Below, in pieces: positions 9,154-17,228 of a stretch of DNA of 64,000 nucleotides. The stretch's first letter is position 1. Each line of letters opens with the position of its first letter. Source of the DNA: Sulfopaludibacter sp035606355 (GTDB lineage: Bacteria; Acidobacteriota; Terriglobia; Bryobacterales; Bryobacteraceae); contig DATNFO010000027.1 in assembly GCA_035606355.1 (NCBI GenBank), positions 34,814 through 98,813 on the forward strand, given 5' to 3'. A model generated the notes under the pieces. That model worked only from the letters and a program-made list of their open reading frames with translations, was not told the DNA's origin and did not search any database. A program made the translations under genes and the position numbers.

Positions 9154-11148
9154 CTACTGTTGTTGCAAACCCGATACCACGGTGGATACTGCCGCGTCCG
9201 TTAGCGCGCCATGGTATCGCGCGCGAATCGCTCCCGCGCCGTCGATGGTTACCAGATACGCGTCATCCGGCGCCGAGGCGTTAAACTCCGCTGCCGTCTT
9301 CAGTTCCTTTTCGCCTTGCAGCACCAGCAGGAACCGCTCGCGCTGCGATTCGGGAACGTCGCCCCTGATTGCGTGCGTCACCATACCGCGAACCAGCTTG
9401 GGAACATCCTGCAGCACCGCGATCGACCACGTTGGATAACGCGGAGCCAGTTTCGCCGACCACGGTTTCGTTTCCTTCTGCGATGCATGTGTAAACCCGA
9501 TGACCAGCACTGCGGGCTTGCCGTCCGGCAGCGTGATCTTGTGATCGGTAAGCGTCTTCGCTTCCACATGCGGCAGCGTCTGCCCTGACGCCGAATATGC
9601 AAACGCCAGCAGCCCCACCACGCTCGCCAGGAAGACGCTGTGTTTCAGAGTGAACCGGAACAGCCGCGATTCCTCTTCGCGTTTCATGTGCGTCGCGGCC
9701 GCCGCCACCGCGATACTGGTGAGGCTGATCATCTTTCCCATTACACCACCCGCCGAATTCGCCGCTGCCATCAGCACCGGACTCATGCCGAGTTTCTGGG
9801 CCGTAATCACCTGCAGATTCCCGAACAGCGCATTCGCCGACGTGTCGCTGCCCGTGAGGAACACGCCGACCCACCCGAGCAGCGCGCTGAAGAACGGAAA
9901 GGCCGGACCGGTAGCCGCGAATGCCAGACCCAGCGTAGCCGTGGCGCCCGAATAATTCATCAGAAACGCCAGACCCAATACCGCCGCCAGCGTTAGTTCC
10001 GCAAGCGCCAACTGCCGCCCCGTGTGGCCGATCACCTTCACGAACTCCCGCGGCCTCATCCCCACCGCGACCGCGCCCAGGATCGCCGCGAACAAACACG
10101 CGGTTCCCGCCGCCGAGAGCCATGTAAAACTGTACGTCGCCGCGTACGGAGCAGGCTTCGCCACCACCGGCGGCATCCGCTGAATCAGGTTGTGCAGCCC
10201 CGGCCAGTTGATCGAGATGTTGGTCGCGTTCAGCCGCATCTGCAAAGGTTTGTATCCCCACGCCAGCACGAAAACGACCAGCAGCGCGTATGGGGTCCAC
10301 GCGCGCAGCATGCCCTCCGGCTGCGCAATCGCCGCCCCTCGCCGGGACACTTTAATCGAGACGATCAGCACCACCATGGCCGCCAGCGACGCGAGGATAT
10401 CGGTAAGCTGCGGCCCTATGAAGTTCGAAACCGCGAACTGCGTGGAGGCGAACGCCGCACCGCACAATGCCGCGTGCGGCAGCACTTCCTTCAGCCCGCG
10501 CCACCCCGACATCACCACAATCAGATACGCCGGAATGAACAGCGAGACCGGCGCGCACAGCCGCCCCACCGCGCCGCTCAGCGCATCGACCGGCAGCCCC
10601 GTCGTTGCCGCCAGCGTGACAATCGGAATCGCGATGCTGCCGAAAGCCACCGGAGCGGTATTGGCCAGTAAACAGATGGCAGCCGCGCGAAACGGCGTAA
10701 AGCCGAGCCCGGCCAGCATCGCCGAGGCCACTGCCACCGGAGTCCCGAACCCCGCCGCGCCCTCTACAAACGCGCCAAATGCAAAAGCGATCAACAGCGC
10801 CTGCAAACGGGGATCGTCCGTCAGCCGCCCGATCGAATCCTTCAGAATTTCGAATTTGCCGCTCTCCACCGTGACGCGATACAGCAGAATCGCCGTGAAC
10901 ACGATCCAGCCGATCGGGAAAAGCCCGAACGCCGCGCCGTATATGACGCTTGCCGCGAGCATGCCCACCGGCATTCCGTACACAAGCACCGCCGCCAATG
11001 CCGCTGCCGCGAGCCCGGCTAGTGCCGATAGCCACGCCGGTTTGCGCAGCCCCGCGAGCAAAAAGAGCAGCACGAAAATCGGCAGAGCCGCCGCCACGGC
11101 CGATAACGCCAGGCTTCCGCCAAGAGGGAAATAGTTCTGCTGCCACAT
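9154..11148 (-). CDS. Lactate-permease-like (LctP) transporter fused to a C-terminal thioredoxin-like domain
   Basis: Residues about 1-525 are a polytopic LctP-family permease (organic anion:H+ symporter), with typical stretches such as AFAFGAFVEGAAGFGTPVAV, NTAPVAFGSIAIPIVTLA and LTGSDTSANALFGNLQV. After the last helix (HSVFLASVVGLLAFAY) comes a non-family extension of about 140 residues starting near LPHVEAKTLTDHKITLPDGK. Its pattern (LVIGFTHASQKETKPWSAKL, SIAVLQDVPKLVRGM, DAYLVTIDGAGAIR) resembles thioredoxin-fold proteins of the TlpA/ATP10 sort, but with no CxxC, so a redox role is doubtful. One continuous frame of 664 residues shows a real fusion rather than a sequencing join. It lies between the acyl-CoA synthetase (3-base gap) and the phosphatase (2-base gap). 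Transported substrate is unproven; lactate or glycolate is the family default. Confidence 0.86.
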   Translation of the reverse strand: MWQQNYFPLGGSLALSAVAAALPIFVLLFLLAGLRKPAWLSALAGLAAAALAAVLVYGMPVGMLAASVIYGAAFGLFPIGWIVFTAILLYRVTVESGKFEILKDSIGRLTDDPRLQALLIAFAFGAFVEGAAGFGTPVAVASAMLAGLGFTPFRAAAICLLANTAPVAFGSIAIPIVTLAATTGLPVDALSGAVGRLCAPVSLFIPAYLIVVMSGWRGLKEVLPHAALCGAAFASTQFAVSNFIGPQLTDILASLAAMVVLIVSIKVSRRGAAIAQPEGMLRAWTPYALLVVFVLAWGYKPLQMRLNATNISINWPGLHNLIQRMPPVVAKPAPYAATYSFTWLSAAGTACLFAAILGAVAVGMRPREFVKVIGHTGRQLALAELTLAAVLGLAFLMNYSGATATLGLAFAATGPAFPFFSALLGWVGVFLTGSDTSANALFGNLQVITAQKLGMSPVLMAAANSAGGVMGKMISLTSIAVAAAATHMKREEESRLFRFTLKHSVFLASVVGLLAFAYSASGQTLPHVEAKTLTDHKITLPDGKPAVLVIGFTHASQKETKPWSAKLAPRYPTWSIAVLQDVPKLVRGMVTHAIRGDVPESQRERFLLVLQGEKELKTAAEFNASAPDDAYLVTIDGAGAIRARYHGALTDAAVSTVVSGLQQQ

Positions 11149-11151
11149 GGC

Positions 11152-12720
11152 TTAGCCCTGCACCCTTCGCTCTTTCCCTTGCCAGAACGCCTCGCGCAGT
11201 TCGCGCTTCAATATCTTCCCAGTGCCCGTCTTGGGCAGCGGCTGATCCGCGAATTGGAAATACCGCGGCATCTTAAACTTTGCGATCCGCCCGCGCAGGT
11301 ACTCGCAAAGCTCTTCCTGATTTAAGGTGTGCCGCGGCTTCAAAACCACAAACGCGGCCGGAACCTCACCCCACTGCGCATCCGGACTCGCCACCACCGC
11401 GCATTCCAGCACCGCCGGATGCGAAAAGATGGCGCGCTCCACTTCAATCGACGAGATATTCTCGCCGCCCGAAATAATGATGTCCTTCTTCCGGTCGACG
11501 ATGTTGACGTACCCTTCCGCGTCCCACACGGCGACATCTCCCGTATGCAGCCAGCCGTTCTCCAGGGCGGCCGCGCTCGCCTGCGGCTCTTTGTAATAGC
11601 CGTCCATCACCAGGTCGCCACGAATCCAAATCTCGCCGAAGCTCTCGCCGTCGCGCGGAACGTCGTTGCCGTGCAAGTCCACCACGCGAATCTCGCAGCC
11701 CGGCATCGGCCATCCCGTCGACGAAAGCCGGTTCAGCCGGTCCTGCTCGTCCTTGTACTGCACCGTGCTCTTCGTCTTCGCCGTGGTCGCTACCGGACTC
11801 GTCTCCGTCAGCCCGTACCCCGCTTGCACGCGGCAGCGGAACGCCTTCTCCAGCCGCGCGATCAGCTCCGGCGAAGATGCCGCGCCGCCCATGTTGATCT
11901 CGCGCATGCTCGACACATCCGCTGTTGCCATCTCCGGACAATTGAGCAGCGCATTCGCCATCGTCGGCACCAGTTCCATCCCGGTCGCGCGCTCCTGTGC
12001 GATCAGCTTCAACACGTGCGACGGCTCGAACCGCCGCACCATTACCTGCCGGTAACCCAACATCGTGGCGCTCTGCGGACGCCCCCAGCCGTTGGCATGG
12101 AACAACGGAATCGTCGCCAGTTGGACGGCGTTGTCGTCATAGTTGAACATGCACGCCACCGACAGCGCATGCAGATACAGCGTCCGATGACTCAGCATCA
12201 CGCCCTTCGGAGTCCCGGTCGAACCCGACGTGTAGAATAGCTCGCAAATTGACGTCTCGTCGATCGAAAAGATGTCCGGCCGCTCGATGCGTCCCCGCGT
12301 CAGAAGCTCCTCGTAGCCCGGGCCCACTTCGATCCAGGTCTGAATCGCCGGACAGGCCGCGCGAAGTTGCGATACGACCGGCAGAAAGTCCGCGTCATAC
12401 ACCAAAACGCGAGGCTCGGCATGATTCAGGATGCCGGTAAGTTCCGCAGCCGTCAGGCGAACGTTGAGAGGCATCGCAATCGCGCCGATCAATGGAGGCC
12501 CATAGTAGCCTTCCAGGAGTTCGTTGGAGTTGAAGCTCAGGAACGCGACGCGGTCCCCTGCCGCCACTCCCGCAGCCCGCAGGCCATGCGCCAGGCGCTC
12601 GGCGCGCTCGCCGAATTCGGCATAAGTAAACCGCCGCTCGCCCGAAACCACCCCGATTTTCTTCCCGAATAAATCGACAGCCCGATAGAGACAACGAAGC
12701 GGAGTAAGGGGAACGTGCAT
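11152..12720 (-). CDS. AMP-dependent acyl-CoA synthetase (medium/long-chain fatty-acid or aryl-CoA ligase type)
   Basis: Adenylate-forming enzyme that activates a carboxylic acid with ATP and then CoA. Motifs are complete: the P-loop-like YTSGSTGTPKGVMLSHR, YGLTETSP, the hinge region VDRKKDIIISGGENISSIEV, and the C-terminal catalytic Lys in PKTGTGKILKREL. I start at the ATG at 12720 (MHVPLTPLRCLYRA), where family similarity begins; a TTG at 12738 is also in frame. From 12720 the protein has 522 residues, normal for the family. It heads the leftward operon with the LctP-like fusion and the secreted phosphatase, which suggests uptake and activation of a small organic acid. That link is inferred from context; the acid is unknown. 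Confidence 0.9.
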   Translation of the reverse strand: MHVPLTPLRCLYRAVDLFGKKIGVVSGERRFTYAEFGERAERLAHGLRAAGVAAGDRVAFLSFNSNELLEGYYGPPLIGAIAMPLNVRLTAAELTGILNHAEPRVLVYDADFLPVVSQLRAACPAIQTWIEVGPGYEELLTRGRIERPDIFSIDETSICELFYTSGSTGTPKGVMLSHRTLYLHALSVACMFNYDDNAVQLATIPLFHANGWGRPQSATMLGYRQVMVRRFEPSHVLKLIAQERATGMELVPTMANALLNCPEMATADVSSMREINMGGAASSPELIARLEKAFRCRVQAGYGLTETSPVATTAKTKSTVQYKDEQDRLNRLSSTGWPMPGCEIRVVDLHGNDVPRDGESFGEIWIRGDLVMDGYYKEPQASAAALENGWLHTGDVAVWDAEGYVNIVDRKKDIIISGGENISSIEVERAIFSHPAVLECAVVASPDAQWGEVPAAFVVLKPRHTLNQEELCEYLRGRIAKFKMPRYFQFADQPLPKTGTGKILKRELREAFWQGKERRVQG

Positions 12721-12736
12721 CGTAACGCGATTGTAC

Positions 12737-12769
12737 AACGCCCGCGGCGCTCAGTTTTCCGCGGGCGTT
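12737..12769 (-). terminator. Stem-loop at the end of the TIGR03435 gene
   Basis: Perfect 11-bp inverted repeat: arms 12737-12747 (AACGCCCGCGG) and 12759-12769, loop of 11 bases. It spans the last codons and stop of the leftward TIGR03435 gene and precedes the acyl-CoA synthetase start at 12720. No T-run follows, so if it terminates, it is not a canonical intrinsic terminator. It may instead limit read-through or protect the 3' end. Confidence 0.5.
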
Positions 12770-13488
12770 TTGTCGAAACGATCGACGACGATAACCTCTA
12801 CCGGCGCCTTCCCGTTTTCCAGCCTCAGGCCGAGCGATTGCACCGCGGAGTAGATGGTCGGCGCACCGGTGTCATTCTCGTCGAAGGTCCACCACACGTC
12901 GAAGTCGTACTTCCCCGCGAGTCGCGTGCCATCTTCGACCGGCCGCCGCAATTGGCCTTGCAGGACAGTTGCGAATTCGCCGATCGTCTTGCCCTGAACG
13001 CGATAGTAGAAACCCGGTGCGCGCCTGCCGGACGGAGGTTGCAACGCGGGCTCGCCGTCTCTATACGCTTGCAGTTTCGATCCGCCCGGCGCGACGGTCA
13101 GGCGGCACATCGGCATCTCGCGTTTGTCGGTGTGTACCGCGACGTTCCACCGCTCCGCCAGCAGCCGTTGCAGCATCAGGCGAAACTGCGCCCGGTCCGC
13201 ACCCGCCGGCACCGTCGCCATCACATGAAACCGTTCCTCCGGCAGACGGTTCGCCGAAACCATGCGAAAATCGGGAACCCCGTACGCCTCCGTGATCAAG
13301 CCGCCGAGCGTGCAGAAGGTGCACGTATAGCGCCCGGGATCGCTTGACCCCGGACCGCCCCTCGCCCCGACATAAATGGGACCGTTCGTCCCGTCCATGG
13401 GCGGCGAACGCTTGACCGACGCGGCGTCAAACGCAAGCGGCTGCGCAAAGGCAGTCGCAGCCAACGAAAGCAGAATCAACCAACGCAT
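12751..13488 (-). CDS. TIGR03435 family exported protein (soil-associated), copy 1
   Basis: Member of a family of unknown function that is greatly expanded in soil Acidobacteria. The 245-residue protein begins with a signal peptide (MRWLILLSLAATAFAQ, cleavage near AFA-Q). It then shows the family hallmarks: FDAASVKRSPP near the mature N-terminus, LGGLITEAYGVPDFRM, ERFHVMATVPAG, then MLQRLLAERWNVAVHTDKRE and a closing APVEVIVVDRFDKTPAEN. Only the family, not a biochemical activity, can be assigned. The N-terminal 30 residues are nearly identical to those of the broken copy 60 bp upstream, showing local duplication. One full paralogue of lower similarity follows at 13763-14476. Confidence 0.88.
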   Translation of the reverse strand: MRWLILLSLAATAFAQPLAFDAASVKRSPPMDGTNGPIYVGARGGPGSSDPGRYTCTFCTLGGLITEAYGVPDFRMVSANRLPEERFHVMATVPAGADRAQFRLMLQRLLAERWNVAVHTDKREMPMCRLTVAPGGSKLQAYRDGEPALQPPSGRRAPGFYYRVQGKTIGEFATVLQGQLRRPVEDGTRLAGKYDFDVWWTFDENDTGAPTIYSAVQSLGLRLENGKAPVEVIVVDRFDKTPAEN

Positions 13489-13808
13489 CGTAACCTCCCG
13501 GTATCGTCAGTTCCCCGACGGTTTTTCTACGTGGTCCACCACAAGCACGTCAAGCATCCGCTTGCTCTGGAACGCCGTACGCATCCGTGATCAACCCGCC
13601 TGACCCCGGACCGCCCCTTGCCCCGACATAAATGGGACCGTTCGTCCCGTCCATGGGCGGCGTACGCTTGACCGACGCGGCGTTAAACGCAAGCGGCTGC
13701 GCAAAAATAGCCGCAGCTAAGGAAAGCAAAATCAACCAACGCATCGTAAGCTCCCGGTATCGTCAGTTCCCCGACGGTTTTTCTACGTGGTCCACCACAA
13801 GCACGTCC
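13485..13808. repeat. Direct repeat of about 65 bp flanking the ghost gene
   Basis: Bases about 13485-13551 and 13741-13807 are nearly identical (start GCATCGTAA, then C/G, then CTCCCGGTATCG, ending in the GTCCACCACAAGCACGTC region). They cover a gene's start codon, the short spacer and the 3' end of the gene upstream. Spacing is 256 bp. This is the signature of tandem gene duplication followed by deletion between paralogues. Confidence 0.8.
13508..13744 (-). pseudogene. Chimeric, internally deleted TIGR03435 ghost gene
   Basis: Read leftward, 13744 down to about 13570 encodes a near-copy of the copy-1 N-terminus (MRWLILLSLAAAIFAQ, then FNAASVKRTPPMDGTNG), but 13 codons are missing before GGLITDAYGVP. 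The frame then runs into a stop at 13550-13552. In another frame, 13556-13508 encodes the last residues of copy 3 (MLDVLVVDHVEKPSGN, stop). So a copy-1-like start is joined to a copy-3-like end with most of the middle lost and a frameshift at the junction. It cannot make a full family protein, though a signal-peptide-bearing fragment of about 64 residues could still be translated. Confidence 0.82.
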
Positions 13809-14476
13809 AACATCCCCTTGCCCGGCGTCAGCTTCAAGCCAAGCTGCGACTGCACCGCCGCGAAGATATTTATGCTTTCAGGGTCGTCCTTCTGAAAACC
13901 AGGCGTGTATCGGAACCGAATTTTGTAACTGCCGTCGAGCCCCGTATGATCCAATGCCGGCCGGCCCAGCAATCCCGAGTTGTCGAGCATTTGCAGAAAC
14001 TCTGCCATCTTCGCGTTCGGCATCGAGAGTTCGTAAACTCTCCCCTCTACGCTTACCCTGGGCGGCTCCGTCGACTCCGCGTCGCCCGGCTTCAGCTTTG
14101 GCCCGGACTTCCCAACCACCAATTCGTAAACCGGCACTTCCCGGCTCTCCATATGCGCCTTCAGCTTGTACCGGTCTGCCAACAGGTTCCGCAGCATCGC
14201 CCGAAACTCCTCCGCCGTCGGAATACGGTCGCCCGGAGCTTTCGCCTGCACATCGTAAAAGGTGCTGTCTTCCAACTCCCCCGCGATTTGGAAATTGCGC
14301 AGACCATAAGCCCACAGCACCAGCCCGCGCAATCCCGTAATACTCTCCAGGCGCGCGCCCTCGGTACGTACGCCGCCGAAGGTCATGGGTCCCTCATGCA
14401 CCTTCACAGATGCAACCTCGAACCGCTGCCCCGACGCCGCGCTCGCCAGTAAAAACAAAACGGCCGTGCTTCGCAT
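13763..14476 (-). CDS. TIGR03435 family exported protein (soil-associated), copy 3
   Basis: 237-residue exported protein of the same family: signal peptide MRSTAVLFLLASAASG, then FEVASVKVHEGPM, LRGLVLWAYGLRNFQIAG, LRNLLADRYKLKAHMESRE, YELVVGKSGPKLKPG and the closing MLDVLVVDHVEKPSGN. The middle segment (MPNAKMAEFLQMLDNSGLLG) is the conserved block that precedes the 'DHTGLDGSYKI' strand. No activity is known for the family. Its first codons form one arm of a terminator-like hairpin that follows hppA, with the ribosome-binding site AAAAGGGGAG and part of the ATG in the loop, so expression may depend on whether that hairpin forms. It is clearly more diverged from copy 1 than the ghost gene's N-terminus is. 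Confidence 0.88.
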   Translation of the reverse strand: MRSTAVLFLLASAASGQRFEVASVKVHEGPMTFGGVRTEGARLESITGLRGLVLWAYGLRNFQIAGELEDSTFYDVQAKAPGDRIPTAEEFRAMLRNLLADRYKLKAHMESREVPVYELVVGKSGPKLKPGDAESTEPPRVSVEGRVYELSMPNAKMAEFLQMLDNSGLLGRPALDHTGLDGSYKIRFRYTPGFQKDDPESINIFAAVQSQLGLKLTPGKGMLDVLVVDHVEKPSGN

Positions 14477-14515
14477 CCGCTCCCCTTTTGGGAAGTATGA
14501 CGCAAAGCACGGCCG
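14450..14515 (-). promoter_or_regulatory. Terminator-like hairpin enclosing the RBS and start codon of the TIGR03435 gene
   Basis: On the minus strand, CGGCCGTGCTT (14515-14505) pairs perfectly with AAGCACGGCCG (14471-14461), and four more inner pairs (two G-U) extend the stem to 15. It is followed by TTTTGTTTTTA (14460-14450), so it looks like an intrinsic terminator for hppA. The second arm and the T-run are codons 2-9 of the next gene, and the loop holds its Shine-Dalgarno and start region. Transcription of that gene from the hppA side would have to pass this structure. Confidence 0.65.
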
Positions 14516-14533
14516 CGCGTTAGCCGGTAGGCG

Positions 14534-16978
14534 TTAATCCTTCGTTTCGATCCTCATGCCGTAGAACGACTTGTACACAAACACCAGCGCCAAGACGAAG
14601 AACAGAGCCGCCAGGCCCGTCGTCAACCCCGCTCCCTGTTTCTGCGTCAGATCCACAGCCAGCGACACCGCTAAAAGTCCGAACAGCGTCGTGAACTTGA
14701 TGATCGGGTTCAACGCCACTGAGCTCGTATCTTTGAACGGATCGCCCACCGTATCGCCTACGACAGTGGCATCGTGCAGCGGCGTGCCCTTGGCGCGCAG
14801 CTCCGTCTCCACCACCTTCTTCGCGTTATCCCACGCGCCGCCGGCATTGGCCATGAAGATGGCCTGATACAAACCGAACAGCGCGATCGAAATCAGGTAC
14901 CCCACGAAGAAAAACGGCTCCAGGAACGCGAAGGAAAGCGTCGCGAAGAACACCACCAGGAAGATGTTCAGCATGCCCTTTTGCGCGTACTTGGTGCAGA
15001 TCTCCACCACCTTTTTCGAATCCGCCACGCTGGCCTTGGTCACGCCTTCCAGCTTGATGTTCGCCTTGATGAATTCCACCGCGCGATACGCGCCCGTGGT
15101 AACCGCCTGCGCGCTCGCGCCCGTGAACCAGTAGATCACCGCGCCGCCCGCAATGATCCCCAGCAGGAACGGTGCATGCATCAGCGAAATCATCCGCATG
15201 TACTGGTCCTGAAGACCGTGAGTCAGCGCCACAATGGTCGCGAAGATCATTGTCGTCGCGCCCACCACCGCCGTTCCGATCAGCACCGGCTTACTTGTAG
15301 CCTTAAACGTGTTGCCTGCGCCGTCATTTTCTTCCAGATTCTCCTTGGCGCGCTCGAAATCCGGAGCGAAGCCGTAGTGCTTCTGAATCTCGGCTTCGAT
15401 TCCCGGCAGCGTCTCGATCATCGAAAGCTCATACACACTCTGCGCGTTGTCCGTCACCGGACCGTAGCTGTCCACCGCGATGGTTACCGGACCCATGCCC
15501 AGGAAGCCGAACGCCACCAACCCGAACGCGAACACCGCCGGCGCCAGCATGATGGCATCAAAACCCATTGTGCTTACGAAGTACCCGACGCCCATCAGCG
15601 CCAGCATCGCCATGCCGAGCCAGAAGGCGCTGAAGTTGCCGGCCACAAATCCCGAAAGAATATTCAGACTCGCGCCGCCTTCCCGCGAACTGGTCACGAT
15701 CTCGCCGACATGCCGCGATTTCGTGCTCGTGAAGACCTTGACCAGCTCCGGGATAATCGCCCCGGCCAGCGTGCCGCAACTGATCACGCTCGCAAGTTTC
15801 CACCAGAGCGACGGGTCGTTCCCCAGGTCCGGAATCATGAAAGCGCTCACCAGATAGGTCAGCCCGATCGAAAGAATCGACGTCAGCCACACCAGGCTGG
15901 TCAGCGGCGCTTCGAAGTTCATCTTGTCCGCATTTGCGAACCTGCCGCGCGCCACCGCGCCGTTGACGAAATACCCCACGGCCGACGAGATCACCATCAT
16001 CACGCGCATGCTGAAGATCCACACCAGAAGCTGCACCTGCACCAGCGGGTCTCTTACGGCCAGCAGGATGAACGTGATGAGCGCGACGCCCGTGACGCCG
16101 TACGTCTCAAAGCCATCCGCCGAGGGTCCCACCGAATCGCCCGCATTATCACCCGTGCAATCCGCAATCACGCCCGGGTTGCGCGCGTCGTCTTCTTTAA
16201 TCTTGAACACGATCTTCATCAGATCGCTGCCGATGTCCGCAATCTTCGTGAAAATGCCGCCCGCCACGCGCAGCGCCGCCGCTCCCAGCGATTCGCCGAT
16301 GGCGAAGCCGATGAAGCAGCTCCCCGCCAGGTCGCCCGGGATAAAGAGGAGGATACACAGCATGATCAGCAGTTCCACGCTGACCAGCAGCATTCCGATG
16401 CTCATACCTGCCTGCAGCGGAATGTCGTAGCAGGGATACGGCTTGCCTTTCAACGCTGCGAATGCCGTCCGCGAATTCGCAAACGTGTTCACCCGCATAC
16501 CGAACGCCGCCACCATAAAACTTCCCGAAATGCCGATCACGCTGAAAGCCAGAATGATCAGTACCTTAACGAAGTCCATGCCCTGCAGGAAGCCAAAATA
16601 GAAAATGATAATGACCGCAATGAAGGCTTCCAGGATCATCAGAAACTTGCCCTGCGTTGCCAGGTACGTTTTGCAGGTCTCGTAGATCAGCTCGGAAACT
16701 TCGAGCATGCTGGCGTGAACCGCCATCTTCTTCAGCCGCGAGAAGATCATCAGCCCGAATAGTAAGCCAAGAGCGCTCACCACCAAGCCCCACATCAGCA
16801 GCGTTCCGCCGCTGATCCCGCCCAAGAATGTCGCTTGATTTAAGTCGGGAAGTTTAAGGTTTGCCTCTCCCCCGCCCGTTTCCTGGGCGAGAGCCGGCAA
16901 GCCGGCCAGAAGCAATAGTGACAGCGCGCGTGACGCGGTAACGCAGCGCGCGCTGGGCGTGCTCCAAACGTTGAGCAT
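14534..16978 (-). CDS. hppA: Membrane-bound proton/sodium-translocating pyrophosphatase
   Basis: Couples pyrophosphate hydrolysis to ion pumping across the inner membrane. About 16 helices are visible. Catalytic motifs: DDARNPGVIADCTGDNAGD with the Asp series that binds Mg-PPi, ADGFETYGVTG, and near the end NAGGAWDNAKK and VVGDTVGDPFKDTS. At the position that separates the classes, the protein reads GNTFKAT, with Lys as in K+-independent, mostly H+-pumping enzymes; this assignment is family-based inference. It has 814 residues, longer than many homologues, with an extra signal-peptide-like N-terminus (SRALSLLLLAGLPALAQ) and a short polar segment before the first conserved helix. Several usually invariant positions differ (DIGSDLMKIV for DVGADLVGKV). 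Divergent from the oxidoreductase gene at 17229. Confidence 0.93.
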   Translation of the reverse strand: MLNVWSTPSARCVTASRALSLLLLAGLPALAQETGGGEANLKLPDLNQATFLGGISGGTLLMWGLVVSALGLLFGLMIFSRLKKMAVHASMLEVSELIYETCKTYLATQGKFLMILEAFIAVIIIFYFGFLQGMDFVKVLIILAFSVIGISGSFMVAAFGMRVNTFANSRTAFAALKGKPYPCYDIPLQAGMSIGMLLVSVELLIMLCILLFIPGDLAGSCFIGFAIGESLGAAALRVAGGIFTKIADIGSDLMKIVFKIKEDDARNPGVIADCTGDNAGDSVGPSADGFETYGVTGVALITFILLAVRDPLVQVQLLVWIFSMRVMMVISSAVGYFVNGAVARGRFANADKMNFEAPLTSLVWLTSILSIGLTYLVSAFMIPDLGNDPSLWWKLASVISCGTLAGAIIPELVKVFTSTKSRHVGEIVTSSREGGASLNILSGFVAGNFSAFWLGMAMLALMGVGYFVSTMGFDAIMLAPAVFAFGLVAFGFLGMGPVTIAVDSYGPVTDNAQSVYELSMIETLPGIEAEIQKHYGFAPDFERAKENLEENDGAGNTFKATSKPVLIGTAVVGATTMIFATIVALTHGLQDQYMRMISLMHAPFLLGIIAGGAVIYWFTGASAQAVTTGAYRAVEFIKANIKLEGVTKASVADSKKVVEICTKYAQKGMLNIFLVVFFATLSFAFLEPFFFVGYLISIALFGLYQAIFMANAGGAWDNAKKVVETELRAKGTPLHDATVVGDTVGDPFKDTSSVALNPIIKFTTLFGLLAVSLAVDLTQKQGAGLTTGLAALFFVLALVFVYKSFYGMRIETKD

Positions 16979-17201
16979 CGAGAGATTTCCTCCAGGTGAA
17001 TCGAGTGTACTCGAAAAGGACCGACCCCACAGTATAAGAGAGATACAACTCCAAATTCAATGTAGGTACCAGCCGCAAAACCGAAGGCACGCGAGCGGGC
17101 AAGCCCCGGTCCGCGCCCGGCGCCGGTCAGGAGCCCGGTGTGTGACAAAGGCGAGGCGTCAAGCGAGCGCTTTAATCCGTACTTTCAGGTCCGCTTGCTG
17201 A

Positions 17202-17223
17202 TATACTAAGCCGCGTCGAGGAG
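17202..17223 (+). promoter_or_regulatory. Candidate -10 box and Shine-Dalgarno of the exported oxidoreductase
   Basis: TATACT at 17202-17207 is a good sigma-70 -10 hexamer. GAGGAG at 17218-17223 is a strong Shine-Dalgarno 5 bases before the ATG at 17229. I see no convincing -35 box. The rest of the divergent gap 16979-17228 shows no other clear signal. Confidence 0.4.
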
Positions 17224-17228
17224 ATCTC

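Noticed and set aside
9154..11148. Frameshift or misassembly joining a permease and a separate thioredoxin gene
   Set aside because: There is no internal stop or start signal, and no Shine-Dalgarno is apparent before the second domain; the frame is continuous with normal codon use.
14774..16762. 662-codon plus-strand frame opposite hppA
   Set aside because: Antisense shadow of a conserved membrane enzyme: highly charged, with no domain, signal or sensible start.
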